Positions 12,801 to 27,800 of a DNA stretch of 64,000 bases are shown one piece after another. The notes under the pieces are model-generated. The model saw nothing but the letters and a program-made list of their open reading frames with translations, did no database searches and was not told the origin of the DNA. Each line of letters starts with the position of its first letter. The stretch's first letter is position 1. The position numbers were made by a program, and so were the translations under genes. Source of the DNA: Eudorina sp. 2006-703-Eu-15 (taxonomy: Eukaryota > Chlorophyta > Chlorophyceae > Chlamydomonadales > Volvocaceae); assembly GCA_003117195.1 (NCBI GenBank), contig BDSI01000068.1:308026-372025 (forward strand). Direction: 5' to 3'.

Positions 12801-15800
12801 CGGGCCGTTATATATATATGCATATATGTGTATTTATTTGTCATGAAACATTCGGTTATTTATTTATTGTGTGATGTATACTGAACAAGCTGAATCGCGG
12901 CGACGGACGACATACAAGCGAGCGCGCCTTACTTGCGGTGCATGCAGGACACCAAGCTGCATGGCTCCACCCTGGTTGACAAACGCACGGGACAGCCGGT
13001 GCTGGTGTACAGCGCGGATTTCCTGGTGACTCCATCAGGTAGCTAGGCCAGTCCTCGGTAGGGTAGCTCGGTATGTAGCTAGTTAGCGACGACGCACTGC
13101 ATGTACACACATATGCCATACAGACAGACACAGCAGCTATTTCATATCTTTATATGCAAACCGTGCAATCGATGTGTACCGTACGTTCGACCCGCGGGTT
13201 ACCGACCCGTTGACCGACCCGGCCGGCAACCGGGCAACTACCGGCGCGGCCCGGCGGAATCATTCGACCCGAATCTGCTGTTTCTGCCCTGGCTGTTTTA
13301 TGGTAGTAACGAACAACCAGTCACCGGTCTTGAACACATACACGTACGTACGTACGTCGGAGCGCGCCTCGTTATGTTAGCGCCTGCTCATGCCAGCTAC
13401 ATTTACATATGCATGCTCGTATATATTTACATGCATACATCCAATGCCCACGCACACACACGCGCGCCTTTGCAGGTGTCCTGGTCACTCGCGACATCAA
13501 CGTCCTGGCCGATGGCGGCGCATCCAAGGCTGCTGCTGGGGTCGTGATAGCCAACCGCACACAAGCCGCCCCAGCAGCCACCGCCGCCGCCCCTTCGGCA
13601 GCCTCCCAGTCTCCGGCAGCAGCCACCGGCGGTGCCTCGGCCTCCAAGGACCCTGCCACTACTGCTGCCGCCCCTCTCCGGCGCACACTCTTCGAGGAGC
13701 TCATGTACCCGGACGAGCGGGAACAACCGGGGTACCGACCCAACACGCAGCAGATCGATGGACGCCCGCCGCCGCAGTCATCCGGGAGGGGTCCTGCTGC
13801 TGGGCAAGAGGCTGCTGGAGACAGGAAGGTATTATTTAATACTGCCGGCCCGTCCGCATGGTCTGCTGCTGGCGGTCGCCGCCGGAGCCGCGAGCCGGTA
13901 GTGCCGTCGTCGTCGTCGTCTTCCCAATCGTCATCGGAAGGCTACATTGGCACCAGGGCGTCACTCCATCGCTCATTGCAGCAGCAGCAGCAGCAGCAGC
14001 AGCAGCCCCCGCCGCCCTCGTCGTCCCCCTCGTCGTCATCACCACCAGGTGGCGGCGGCGGGCAAAACAATGCCAGCACCATGGGAAGCAGCGGCGCATA
14101 CGCGGAGCTCAACGCAACGTTGGGGAGCGTGCCGCAGGGGCCCGTGCCGCTGTCCACCGCCTCCAGCACCGTTTCCATGGGCCTGCACTCCGCGCTGCCC
14201 ATGTCGGTGCTGAAGGAGCTCAAGTATGTCCAGGTAGGCATGTACATACATGCATATATACTATATTTCCTTTACGTATATATGATCGTTATATGTATAT
14301 TTATGCATTTTCTTTTGAGTGCACACACGCACATATATATGCATGCACACAGAGCGTGTGTATCGATGGGGGCACACATACACACACGCACGCACGTACC
14401 GCGCAAGGCAAAAATGTCTAGGAAGTGTACAGCTTTGCGACCCAGCCCGGCCTGATAATGTGTTGTGCAGCCCCGGGCCTGTCACAGGCAAGCAAGCACA
14501 GGCTCACAGCGTCGTCGAACATCGACCCTGCTGCGTGCCTAGCGTGCCGCACGACATTGATTGTAAAGGTGGTTTCTACACCACAACACCTATAGCACAT
14601 CTTCGGTGCGCTTGCTTGCACGCATTATTTATTGATGCGAGGTAATTTTGGCACGTGATTTAAATATGTAAACAAAGCTGTCGACGTAATTGTTTACATA
14701 TTTAAATCACGTGCATGCTTCCCCCGGTAATTGTTTTAGAGCTCTGTGAACGAAGTCCTAGATGGTTGATTATTTATTTGCAGTTAAATAGAGGCAGTAC
14801 ATACGGTATTTGGGGACACCCGCCCGCCTGCACGCACGCACGCCTGCACGCACGCCCGCAGGTCAACTCCAGTTCTGGCGCCGAGCTAAACCTGTTTGTG
14901 TTGGCGGTAGCCAAGATGCCGGCGCCGCTGGATGAGGGATCGTACAGGAGCTGCGAGGTCCTCAAGTTGGTCACCTACATTGGCACGATCGTGGTGGGTC
15001 ACGCTAGTCACGCTAGTCACGCGGGATATATAGTCGGGAAATAGAGGAGCATAATGATTCGCTTGGATATCGATGCCACGCACTATTATTGATTAATTTC
15101 GATGAAGCCGATGTATGTATCACGATGGTAAGGGAAGATAGCTGTATAGACCGATAGGTGGATATATGTAGATGCCGCCGGCGGGCGGCCGAGTGCTTGC
15201 GAAATGTGCAACTTATGCAAGGTGTCCGGCGGATTGGGGTTCGTTTTAAGCAGACTAATCGGTCTGTCCGGCCTATCTGGAGCTATTTATTGGAGTTGGA
15301 GCGATTGGCGGCTTCTTTGTTTGCTATATTTGCTATGTATGGGGGATGTTTAAGATTCCCCCTTATTATCCCTGAATAACAACAAATATTTCCAGTAAAG
15401 AACAGTAAGAATATGACAAATACTGTCTAAATAGTCATGGAATAGCGAGCCAGCATAACGAAACAGCTAGTAATGCGTGCGCGTGTAATTATTAACCAAC
15501 GAACGTGCCTGCGTGCGCGCGAAGCGTTCTATAATCTACGGTAATATATGAAATGCACATGCACACGGCCGTCATCAAATACATCCAGCACATGATATTA
15601 TCCCGGTGCCTTCGTAAATTTGACTTCACAAACACGCAGATACACGGATCGGTGCTGGAGTTCTCACAAGACAGCGTCAGCGACATATTTATGGAGGCCG
15701 GTTTTGTAGTCCAAGGAACTGGACGGCGGCGGCTACTGGGAGGGGCATATGGTGAGATGATGCCGCTGCTGAAATAGCTGAAGTGCGTGGCGCGCGCCTT

Positions 15801-18800
15801 GCTTCGTTCGTTGGCAATATTGTTTTATTTGATACATGGCTGCATGACTTGCGAAGCTGCGTGATCCGTGGGTATGTAGGTATTTTAGATATTTATGCAC
15901 AGGTAGGTATGCATGTATGTTGATGTATGATCTGCGTGGAATGAAGCACCTGGATCCCGAGATCGCGCGCTGCTTTGCGCACATTCGGGACTGCCATCCA
16001 TTCTGCAAGTGCGTAAATAATGTATGGAAAGTTTATTAAATGCTTTAACGAAGGAATAACCTACCTCGCTGGATGTATTACTACGTACTGCACGTACTAC
16101 CTGCGTGCGTGTTTCTGTCATTCACAACCTTACTTCGAGTAATTTGTTCTTGGCACGCAGGACTTGTTGGATTTTTTAATTTCATAAAGGAGGTCGAGGT
16201 AAGCAAGGCCTCTATTGCCGTCTTGCTGGTGTACGTATGTATGCAGATCGATGGGTCATTGCATGATAGACAAGATAAGCATGTATATATGATGCTCCGC
16301 GGATGGAGCCGTCATCATGTATATAGATAGTGGCTGCCGTAGTATAGTGCGTGTCGTACTTCGTTCGTGCTCATGCACATCATGATCAATGCATATATGG
16401 CGGACGCATGTATGTGTATGTATGCTTTCGATCACGCACGCGTGCAGATTGCCAACCTTCCACCAAACGAGCCCAAGCCACATATTCCTCCAGTATATCA
16501 GGTATGTATCCAAGTACGTACGTACGTAGTGCGATCGAGCGATCGAATGGCGCTATCTACGTATCTATCTGCAGGATCCGTTCTCATGTTGTACATACAT
16601 TGATGTCGATATAGTGCGTGCTGCGTGCGAGCTAGCTGCTGGAATTAAGAACGAATGAATAAGGCCGCCTAATCCACTCTTATTACGCCCTGGCGTGATG
16701 TCTATGCGATGTTTGTATGTGTTTCCACGTAAATAATCGGTAATAGTAATGCGAGAGTAATAGTAGTACTGCGAGTGCATGTAACCCAGCGTTACACGAA
16801 CTAACAGCAAGCAAGCCTTTGCATGCATATGTGTGTGGACTTTGCTTGCTCGCTTGTGTACTGTGCGTGCACGCAGATGGAGATGCGGGTTTATGACCAG
16901 TGCCTCAGAGTCGACAACTCATCAGTTGACATCTGTTTTGACCCGAGCACCGGGGTGGACCGGCCGGGCACAGTGGTGCTGGAGGGCGTTCGCTTCATGA
17001 CGAGCTCCCAGACGGTCGTGCGACAGCATGACCTAGTGCTGACCACGTACGTATGTGCTCATCATCAGCTGGCTTTCGTTATTATGCGTGCGTGTACGGG
17101 CTTACTTGACGTGTATGCATGCTGCTGCTGCTGCTGCGTGCGGGCGGTCCTCGCTCCATGCACCCTGCCTGCAGATGTATTCTCGACTTCTCAGCCCCTC
17201 TCAGCCGCACTATTGCGGTTATTAAATGTATCACAATAGTCACTGATCACAACCTGTACATGTACACCGTGTCCGACATTTCTGGAGTCAATAAAACAAA
17301 TAGGCCTGTAACGCGTCGTGTATATTTACGTACGTAGCTCCTGCATGGCTGGTGATGATATACTTGTGGAGCATGAGTGAGTAACCGATTTATTTTTTTA
17401 TTCTGACACTCCATACGTACAGGTATCAGTTTCCAAACCTTGGGCCCGACCTTGTCCGCAAAGAGCTGATGAATGAGACGTCGGGAGACATTTTCACTTG
17501 GCAGGATCTCCTACAGGTACGAAATATAATTGCCCCTAAACAAACGTAAACTCATAGCAAAATTAACAAATAATGATTCAACATTCAAATAAACGATAAT
17601 TCTTATAAAAATGCGCGCATAATGCTTATACTTCGAGCCCATACAAATCAGTATATATGTCGTTCTCAAGCACAGAGACACATGACTCGTCATCGCAACC
17701 CATGTTTCCTTGCAGGGGACGCGGTTCACCCACTGCACGTTTCTCAATGGCAGCGCTGCGAGCGACGGCGACGCATTCCGCAACCTAACAAGGGATTCGA
17801 TCGCATCATTCACTTTTCTGGGTAAGCTTTTATAAATTCTAGGGTTTATTCTAGTCATTTACGAATTCTAGGGTTTATTCTAGGGCATTTATAAATTATG
17901 ACCGGCGTTAGCGACGTACCAGCCACCCATCCTCGGTCGTGCTGTCTAGCTACTACATTGGGTACATGCATGCTTTAAATGCATGCGGCATGAACGCAGG
18001 TAGGCTATGCAGGCACATATCTGATAATGAGTATTTAGAGCGTTGCTATGAAACACATGTATGCTAAAAATAAAATATACATACATGTTATACATGCATC
18101 GATCGCACGTTATCCGTCATGATAAACAAAACGTATTTATTTCTGTACGTTGCGGATAAAAAGTGGTCAATGAACAGGTTTTACCTGCGGCAACCCCGTT
18201 AACTTGCAGGCTACGAGATGAAACTGGGAATACCAGCACGTCACTTCCGGCTTGCCACACGGCAGGCCATCCTTCGTGAACAGAACGCAAGCTCTGCTAA
18301 CAACAGCCTAGCGTACGACGTCAAGCTTGTGGACATGGATTTCTGGGTACGTACGTCGGGACGGACACCCGTACGCATATGCCTTTGTACCCATGTATTT
18401 ATGTACGCATGCATGCATGCATGCATGCATGCATGCATGCATGCATCATACACATCGATGCGGCGGCACAGCACTCAAAACATTTCGCACGGCGGGCTAT
18501 CACCCTGTCGACCCTGCCTATCTAACCGCCTATATATCTGTATCCTTCTGTTGCAACAGGACACTTCAGACACCGGTAACCTGTGTTCCATCAGTCGAAA
18601 TAACTACCCAGGTGCGTTAAATTCCAAAATCTCTAAATCCGAAAATCCCTATTTATTAAATTTAAAATTATATGGCCATGTTTTTGAGCCTTCGTTTGTC
18701 AATATATGTACAAAATGACGACCCGTTTGGACGTGCTCATCCCTGGCGAGATGATGCCGTACAGATCGTGTGAGTTCCGGATCTACCCGCCGGTGACAAA

Positions 18801-21800
18801 ATGCACGTGCGACGGACCCGCTTTTTTCCATTGGCACGCAGTGGCATTCGAGATGGTTCACCCCATCGGCGGCATTTCGAAAATACATGTCGCCAAATTC
18901 CAAGGTATGCACGCACTGACAAATAAATAAACAAGCGCAAAAAATAACGGTGAAATAATGTCCTGCAACTAACATGAAAACAAAAGAATTTTTTTCGCTA
19001 AAAAATCAAAGCAGGTACGTATCGAGCCATCGATACGCGTAATACGCAAGCACGCGCGCCCTGCTTGCCAAGCAGTGCTTGCTTGCATTGTCTATCGCCG
19101 GCTTGCTACCCTGCAAGCAGGGTTGCTAACTTATTTTTGGGAGTATCTACGGCAAAAGATACACCTCGCTTCGGAACGCTGAAAGTATCTGTCTATGGGG
19201 AGATATTCCCGACTGGCTGGAAACGGCCCGAAGTATCTACAGAGGGCAGCGTACAGCAGGGCGCAACATTGGCGAAGAACTTCCACAACCCGAACCCATA
19301 AGTGCAACACCTAGCCACAGATGACTGCAGACAGCGAGAACCGACCTCGGGTGGGAGATATCGGGACCCCATCACTCGTCCGAGTACATGTCAACGGGAA
19401 GATATCATGCATGTCCCACTCGAGAGGTCAAAGTGTCTAAAACGCCATGTTTTGGCAGGCCAAAAATATTTAAATTTCAGAAGTTTTTCGGCCGAAACGG
19501 TATTTATATCTTAAGATAGCCACCCTGCCTGCAAGATGAGATTGGTATGGAAGTGTACGTGAAGCGCGGCCCGCCGGGATCGTGTCTATCTCAGTACGTA
19601 GTGAGTGACCTTCGCTTATTATTTTGTGTAAATGTATACGTACCCTTTCTGCGTGCCCCACTGGCATACACCGTGCCCTGGTATACACCGTTAGTCCCTT
19701 TGGGGTCCGCTGTAACGTTCATTCATGCATACATGCAGCCGGTATCATGCAACCGGACGAAGTATTCAGTCTACCGACGAGCTTTAATGACACGAACAAC
19801 ACGCGCGGCTGCCCGGGGCCCAGGTACACCAAGGTGAGTACGTACATATAGGATTATATTATTATTTCGTTATATGGGCAAGCGAGCAGTCGTAGGTAGC
19901 GACCGTTGTCCTGTTGCATCGATCTTACATGCCTGCGTGTGTGTATCTACGTATCTACTGAGTCGTACGTGTGTATATATAGCTAAGTATGAGCGTACAT
20001 TAAGCAGCAGCGTGCATATTATATTATATTCTAACGGTTACATAAAATACCACCAGTAGTTGTTTCCGCCGTTCGTTGCTGGCTGGATGAAGGCGCATGA
20101 ACGGGTAGTACGTAGGTGGTTTGATGTTTCTGGTCATGACCTACGTAGCTACCGCAACGTACCTTCTGCATACATGCCGACGGATGCCGACGGATGGACG
20201 GGGAGAGCGAGCTCAGCCAAAGTTTCTCGTTAATTTACATGGACGACACGGCCCAAGGGTAGCGGCGTATAGACTGAGCGAGCCTCACCGCCTGTGACCC
20301 GTCCAGCGTAAATAATCAGTCATCAGTCATCAGTCATCATCATAATAATATTAAGAATAATTATACAACGAGTAATAATATTAAGAATAATAATATTAAG
20401 ATTTCAATAGACGGAACGGTTTTATTTATTCCACCGCTTGATTTGCACTGCATATTATTTTGTAGCTACGCACACACCTACCGCCGCCGCTTTATTTACG
20501 TACGTACGCAGGTTCCCACAGTGACGAGTCCATTCGGTGCGCATCGATCGTGTGGCGGTCGGCGCGCGCGGCGGGTCATTTGTTCGTCTTGGTAGTTTAC
20601 TGGCTTCGTTCCCTGTGTGTGTAAATCAAATCATCTATTGATTAAGTCAAGACAGCAAATAATGCTACCGAGATTTATGGTTGGATGGGTGACGGACTCA
20701 GCTCGTCATCAGGAGAGCGCGGCCGGCCAGCGCCCTGCGTCGGGTGGCAGCTCCGCAATTTTCACCCTGTGATGGGGGCTCAGATCATATATTATATTCC
20801 ATATGTGTCCATATATACATATACATCATATATGTACATTTCATATGTATGCCCATATATAATGTCCATCTTTATGTATTATACATGGACATACATGGAA
20901 TGCGTGTGTATGTATTGTCTGTCAACCTAGTCAACCACGGCTTATTACGAAGTGGATTGTCCGACTACCGATGCTAAATCAACCTTTCTGCCAATACTAA
21001 ACGAGCGTATTTATACGTCTTGCCCATGTCTGCATTGCCGGACCAACCAAGCTACGTACCGCCGTCCGTCGCCACCCGCCCGCCCGTTGATGCCTGCGTG
21101 CGTGTTCATACGAGTAATAATCACGTAATAAATAATATGAAAGTGGCTCGCTCGCTCGGGCTGGCTCGATCCCTGACCTATGAATGCTGCTCCTTCAATC
21201 CCACACGCACCACGCAACAGCGCCCTCATGGCAACCCCCCGCGCAAGACCAGCTGGACTCCTTATTCTCCGGGTACAGCAAAGTGACCGCGTCGGAAGAC
21301 AATCCGGATATTTTCCCGGGGCTTTTACAGGTGGCAAATCAATCTGTAAGTATCGGCGGTAAAGTAAGGAAGGGAGGGGACCAACGGAGGGCATGGGCGG
21401 GCGCGTCCTTCTAGTCCTTCCGTGCGTTTCTATTCGTCCATCGATTGACGCCCGCCGCCGCCTTCGCTACGTAATGCATGCGTGGTGCCAACCGGTTACA
21501 CTGTACGGTAGGTATTTTTACGTGCGATACCATGCATGTACGTGTGCAAATCTCTCGACTGGCATATCGTAGATAGAGATTTACAATGTATATATCTGAA
21601 GTATCGATCGATAGATGGAGACACGGATGCGCATCGTATCGACGGACCGCCGGTCGTACGTACGTACGTACGTACTGCCTTGCTTCAGGCATCCTTGCCT
21701 GCTGGGAGCCCAACGTCGCCCTCACAGACGTCATCCATACCACCTGACACGGTAGGTGCATGCCTGTATGTACGTAGCTACGTAGGTAAAGCACGCACTG

Positions 21801-24800
21801 AGCGAAATTACCGTTGATGAAGGAAGCAAGCACGCATGAATGTCCTGCTTTCGAATTCAGTCTATCTACCTGATCATCAGTTAATACGCATATCGCCAAT
21901 CAACGTTTAGGGTTTACAGTACTAATAGATGCTGGCGTGCGCGCGCCACGCACTACATGTTATTGCAGGAATCAGTATAGATCCCTTTGGGGTCCGCTGT
22001 ACGTTCATTATTCATTCAATCGATATAGAATTGATAAAAGAATATGTATAAGGGTATTATAAACATATTACATATAAATGTATCACTACTGCCTAAACCG
22101 AAAGATTGTATATGCCCACCCAACTAAGCGCGTACGTACGTACGATGGTGATGACATACACGCGCGCATTGCAGCCGCCACCACCAGTCTTCCCGGCGCG
22201 TCTACGGCCGCCTCCAACCCTCCCAACGCCACGAGCTCCGGAACCCCCCTCCTTCTCTCCGCCTTCATTACCGGAGGTAGGTCTGTTCGCTCGTGCAATT
22301 CAGAGTTTGACAAAACCCCTGTTATATACATACAGCAGTAACCACGCATATACAGCTTTGAGAATCCACATAAAACAATATATTTCTGTAGCTTCTAGCT
22401 GGTCCGTCCGTCTAGCTAGTCCGGCGGTGAAGAGCTTAGGACGGATCTCCTCAAGCAACCGTTTGTGGCAAGAACATATAACTGTGTAGTTGTAGGAAGG
22501 AATATGCTGAACTCGATTCAATGATTAATGATGACTACCCCGCTAGCGTGATGCAGCAAGTAGATAAGGTATCGATCCCATGTATGTTCACGGCGGCCAT
22601 CCAGCTAATCCAGCATACACACGCACCCTAACAATAAATAGCTAGCTTTTCACGCACCAGCTGTACATCAATAAAACATTACAATTATACTTATACTTAT
22701 CTTCTTCCTGATTCCCACTGTCTGTTCTGCGCTTACTGCGCTCATCTCTCCACATATATACACGCAGCCGCCGACGACGGTGCCATCACCGCCGCCTCCA
22801 CCAGTACCACCTGCGCCTCCAGCGCCCCCGCCGGTCCCTCCGCCATCTCCAAGGGTGCGTGAGAGATGCACGCATGAGAGATTGATGATAGAAATGGTTT
22901 ATGCAATATTGAACAAATTTCCTGCGTGCGTGGCTTGCATATTTGTTTTCATCCGCCTACCTAGTCGGCCTAGCTATATAGCCTATCTATCTATCCATCG
23001 ACCTACGTACCTAGTTGCCTACAGTAACCGAATGGAGCACGCAATCAATACAAGAGGTCGCTCGGTTTGTGCGTTATTACGGGTATTATAAATATATTTT
23101 GAACCGTTTCGTATGTATTGGTACCTGTACACAGTTATGTGTGTGGATGTACATGCGTGCGTGCAGCCACCGAAATTGGCGCCGCCGTTTCCGTCAAGCC
23201 CGCCATTACCACCGAACGCACCGCCACCCAGGGTGCCAACTCCTCCGCCGGTACGTATGCATGTGTTAAGATTTGCGAAACGATATATGTATGCATTCAT
23301 CTATGAACGATTATTCTACTGAAGGGCATTCATCTATGAACGAAACTACTGTAGGTAGTAAGAAGGTCCTCCGCCGCCGGGATTTCCAGCATATGTATTC
23401 TGCCCTGCCGTACGTACACCACGTACACGCACTTATCGGTGACCACGCCAGCGCCCTATCTGATGCGGCACCCTTCCTTCGCTGCTTCGTTGCTGCGGGT
23501 ATCAATCCGGTAAATATATAACTTCTTTCCGTGCTTCGTTCCGGCAGTCACAACCACCACAACTACCGCCACCAAGACCATCGCCGCGACCACCCCTGGG
23601 CCCGTCGTCACCCCTGCCTCCTTCTCCGCGCGTAAGCAGCAGCGAGGCAAAATGACATACATTTAATCGATAATAAATTAAAATATAACGAGAGATTGTT
23701 AGCTACGTGTATACATACATTTTTTCACTGATGAGGCATCTGCTTAATTCCGTCGCTCATCGCCATGCACGCGCGCGCTGTGTTATCTATTTATTTGTCT
23801 ATGCGAATCAAACCTCCGCGCGCTGCGTTTGTTGCGTGAAGCTACCTTTGCTACCTAGACCATTTGTATATTTTAGTGCAATTAGTGGCAGTTGAGTCAT
23901 TCGTGGGGCAACGGCGCACGTGTATGTAGCGTGCGAGAATTCACGACACGCACGCACCGCATCCAGCAAGGCTAGTGAATCCAATCAAGCAACGAATAAT
24001 GCATGTGAACGTGTCTGTCTTGTCACACCGCACGTAGATTCTGCCGATGACTCTTTGCCTGGTGCGCGTGCTGCCCATGCATCTGATTACTTGCGTCCAA
24101 CCTTTGTTAAAGCTTGCTTGCTTTTTATTATTAGGCTTGCTTGCTTGCTTTTTATTATTAGGCTTGCTTGCTTGCTTGCTTGTGCACTCACGCACGCGCC
24201 CGCTGTCTCCGCGCGCAGCCCCCACGGCCGCCGTCGCCACGGCCGCCACCGTCACCGACGGTGCCCCCTACACCTCCCTCCCCGCCACCTCCCTGCTGGG
24301 CTCCCACGTTCGGGAGACGACGCCGCGCTGCTGCCACCGAGTTCGCGCATTGGACTTCCTCCGGCGTTTCAGCAGCAGCAGCTGCTGCCGGAGAATTGCT
24401 CGTGCCGTTTGATGAAGTCCAAGACATCATGGAGCCCATCGTCCGGTCAATCAGGTGAACTGAGTTATAACTGTATATACAGCCGCCTTATTATCTGCAC
24501 TCATACATTCGTACGCGTTGGTTCGCTTAGTTCGCTGCGGGCGAGTTCGTTCGTTATTACTACATGCTGAATGAATGAACATTACAGCGGACCCCAAAGA
24601 GATCGACGTTGTATATCAAGGCAAGCCCCAGCAGGCCCCATCGCCCAGGTATGCGGCGGCAAGACACATACATGCTGTTATGTTCGTTCGTTCGTTCGTT
24701 GCTCCGTACGTCGTACTTCCAGGCGTTCCCCCGAGAGCCTCGCCCTTCTGGGTGCCTTTGGCATTGCTGACCTGGACAAGGCCACGACTTATAATAATAA

Positions 24801-27800
24801 CGTCACTAACACCACAGCAGACGCGCTGTCGCTCCTGATGGGGGAGGATGTTGATGATGAGGCGGCGGCGGAGTTCGGCCGCGGCGGCCGCAGAGCGCTG
24901 CTGAGACATTCACGAAACTACAGCCTCGCCCGCGTGTGCCAAGTGTCCTTCAGCTCCGATTTGACTGACGAGAGCTTCAGCTACGGCATCGAGTGCGGAG
25001 CTCCGCTTCCCGCGGTAGGTGCGTGCGTGCGCTGGATGGGTATGTACGTTCATACGTAAGTACGTACGTACGCGGATAGATCACGCAAGCAAATAATAAT
25101 CATAGATTCAAACGTACGATAGAAAGTCGCCAACGGACTGTATGTGTGTTACAACCGCCGGCTACAGCCAGGCCAATTAGAATAATGAAATTGAGTACAT
25201 ATGGATGGCCTAATAAATTATTAGTAATAATACCAGCATAAATTCCGTTGGTGCGGGCACGGTACGTGCGCAGAAAACAAATATATTGACAAAAAAACCG
25301 CAATTAATGACAATTTGTTGCCTCACTCGGTGCGAGACGGACAGCGCAGAGAATCTTAACTCGTCCTGCCTCTTACTTCATTCGCCCGTAAATACATCCT
25401 GATACAACCATTTATCCGCCCTTCCCTGCTTTTCCCTGCTTTTTGTATGTTCATTTCCTGCTGTTCACAGTTTCCGCTGATTGAAGTTACTGGGGGCGTC
25501 AGCGTGCAGCTCTCCCTGATCCGCGGAGGATGCAAAGTGTACATCAGATCAGTGAGTTGCTGCTGATCCTCGTACATATGGCGGGTTACGTACGAATGAC
25601 CGATATGTACCTAATCGTACCTCACACGCGTGCGTATAATAAATGCTGGGTGCGTGGTTGGGCTGGTTTCCGCACGCACGCAGGCGTGCGTGTCTCACGC
25701 AGCTGAGCACGCAAGTACATAAATATATATGTCTTTGATTATTTAGATAATCATGCATGCATGAAATAAATACTCATCATTTACTAATAATGTTGCGCCC
25801 GGAATCCGTGCGGTTACAGTGCCAAATTTCAGGTTGTGTCAACGTCAACGTTGGTCTCAACGAATTGCTGCGGAAAATTGGGGTACGTCAAGCAACAAAG
25901 GCATGCATCCTGTATGTCGCGCGATGACTTGTGTGCATGCCTTAGCTCGCCTATACTGGCCGCCGGTACTGCCGTGCCTTACATGTTGTTTAATACTAAT
26001 CGTGACACGGTGGATCGAACGGCGGGCCCCGATCGAAGGAAATGTGTTGTTTGTTGTGTTATTAGTTGCCGCATATATACTACCTAGCTTAAAAGGGCGA
26101 CCACGCAGCAAATATATGCTTGCATACATGCGCAGTACGTACGTACTGTTTTAACTATGCATGTATGCATAGTTAAATCCCCTCGGTCCTTGGGGTAACT
26201 TTGCAGGCCGATACGGCCGTCAGCTATCTCGCGAAGTTCGGCATTTCCCTCTCTGTAAACGTGGTGGGGATCTGTGCGTCGTACGACACGGAACAACGGG
26301 TCGGCGCTCTCTCGGGTTCCCTGAGGTTCCCATCGTTGATTGTCGCATGTAAGTGACAATCGACGTAGATAGATTAATACTAATAGTACTTTAATATTAT
26401 TATTATTATTATTGTTACGCCGGAATCCTTCGTGCCTGGCGTGTGTTAAGGGGGACGCGCCCTGAGGAGTATTTTAATACTACTATTACTATTATTATTT
26501 TTACTAATAATATCGTTATTTCTATCATCATCGTTATTGTTACCATTATTTACGTAATGCTTAGTATTATGTATTGTTCTTACTATTAGTATTATTAATT
26601 CTAAAAATAAAATAAGTAGTATTAGTGTTATTAGTATTTAACATTAGTATTAACCTTAGTAGGGTTTAGAATGTTTGTTAGTATTTCTAGTGTTATTATT
26701 ATTACGCTTCGGTTCTTAGAGAAGGGGTGCATAACAGCGAGGTTGCCCCAAGCTGGGCAAATGCTAGTGTATGTTTTAGGCAAGCACGGGGTTTGCCGTC
26801 GCAGCACGGATCTTGCGGACTGCATTCCCACAGTGTAAACCTCCATCCATATTCATTCACACCATGTGAGCAGTTTGGCGTTGTCGGTCCTACCTCCTGC
26901 GTGCAGGGCTTAACTGGGAAATAAGATTTGAAACAAATTTTGAGGTGCGTGAGAACGAATGAATGTGCGTGAGAAAGGCCAATGTATGCCGCTAATGCAA
27001 GAACACGGCGCGGCCAAAGGCTTCTCGAGATGCTGTACATGTGCAGGGTCATTTGTAGGGACTTATACTGTAACCCAGCGTTACACCGACCGCTACTCAC
27101 GCGGACATGCACCGGACGTACACTCCAGGCCCCGCTCTGCCCTTGGAAGCAAGCCGTTAATAAGCCCGTATGTAATCGGCGTCAGGCACCCGAGGCACCG
27201 GCGTAACGCTTTTACCGATTGGTGTTCTTGAAGCAACGAAGGTCGCAATATAATAATCAAGCAACTAACCCGGATAAACATACACGAATTTCATTCGCTC
27301 ACTGGGCATGCATGGAAACCCGGCCTGAAGTGCGGACGACGACGTAGATTAAGTAATAAGCAAGGGATCAGCTAATAAATAGACCCGCCATTATCAAGAG
27401 CGAGCGAGGCTGTGCGCATGTGCATGCGGCTCACCAAACTCATATGCCGACGCACAAACATAGCAGGCAGGAGACTTACATCTATCGCTTGATTTGCTAC
27501 TGCGCCTGACTAGCCTGACTCGGATGTAGCTCCGTCTGTGCGTGCGTGCTCCCTCTGTATGTGTGTGCGCCCGCGCGCCCTTACATATAGTACTTATAAC
27601 AAATGGGGGGGGGTCCATGCACGCATTCGTACGGACGGATATTCATTATTCTTGTGTGTAACCTTTGATTGCTTGCATGCGTGCTCGAATGCTCCTTTGT
27701 ACGTGACGCTGCAAATAATGCTAACGCTGTGAATCCTTCTACGTAATAATAAACGATGCTTTATATACGCAGGAGTGTTTTGCTTTGGACACAGCTGCGG

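Noticed and set aside
11430..12940. GC-richer patch in the intron after the membrane helix, possibly an inserted element
   Set aside because: No terminal repeats, duplication or protein domain could be found, so no element is called.
24588..24648. Exon encoding ADPKEIDVVYQGKPQQ
   Set aside because: It has splice-like borders, but 61 nt breaks the frame and its start lies in a dispersed repeat. Skipping it gives consistent phases.
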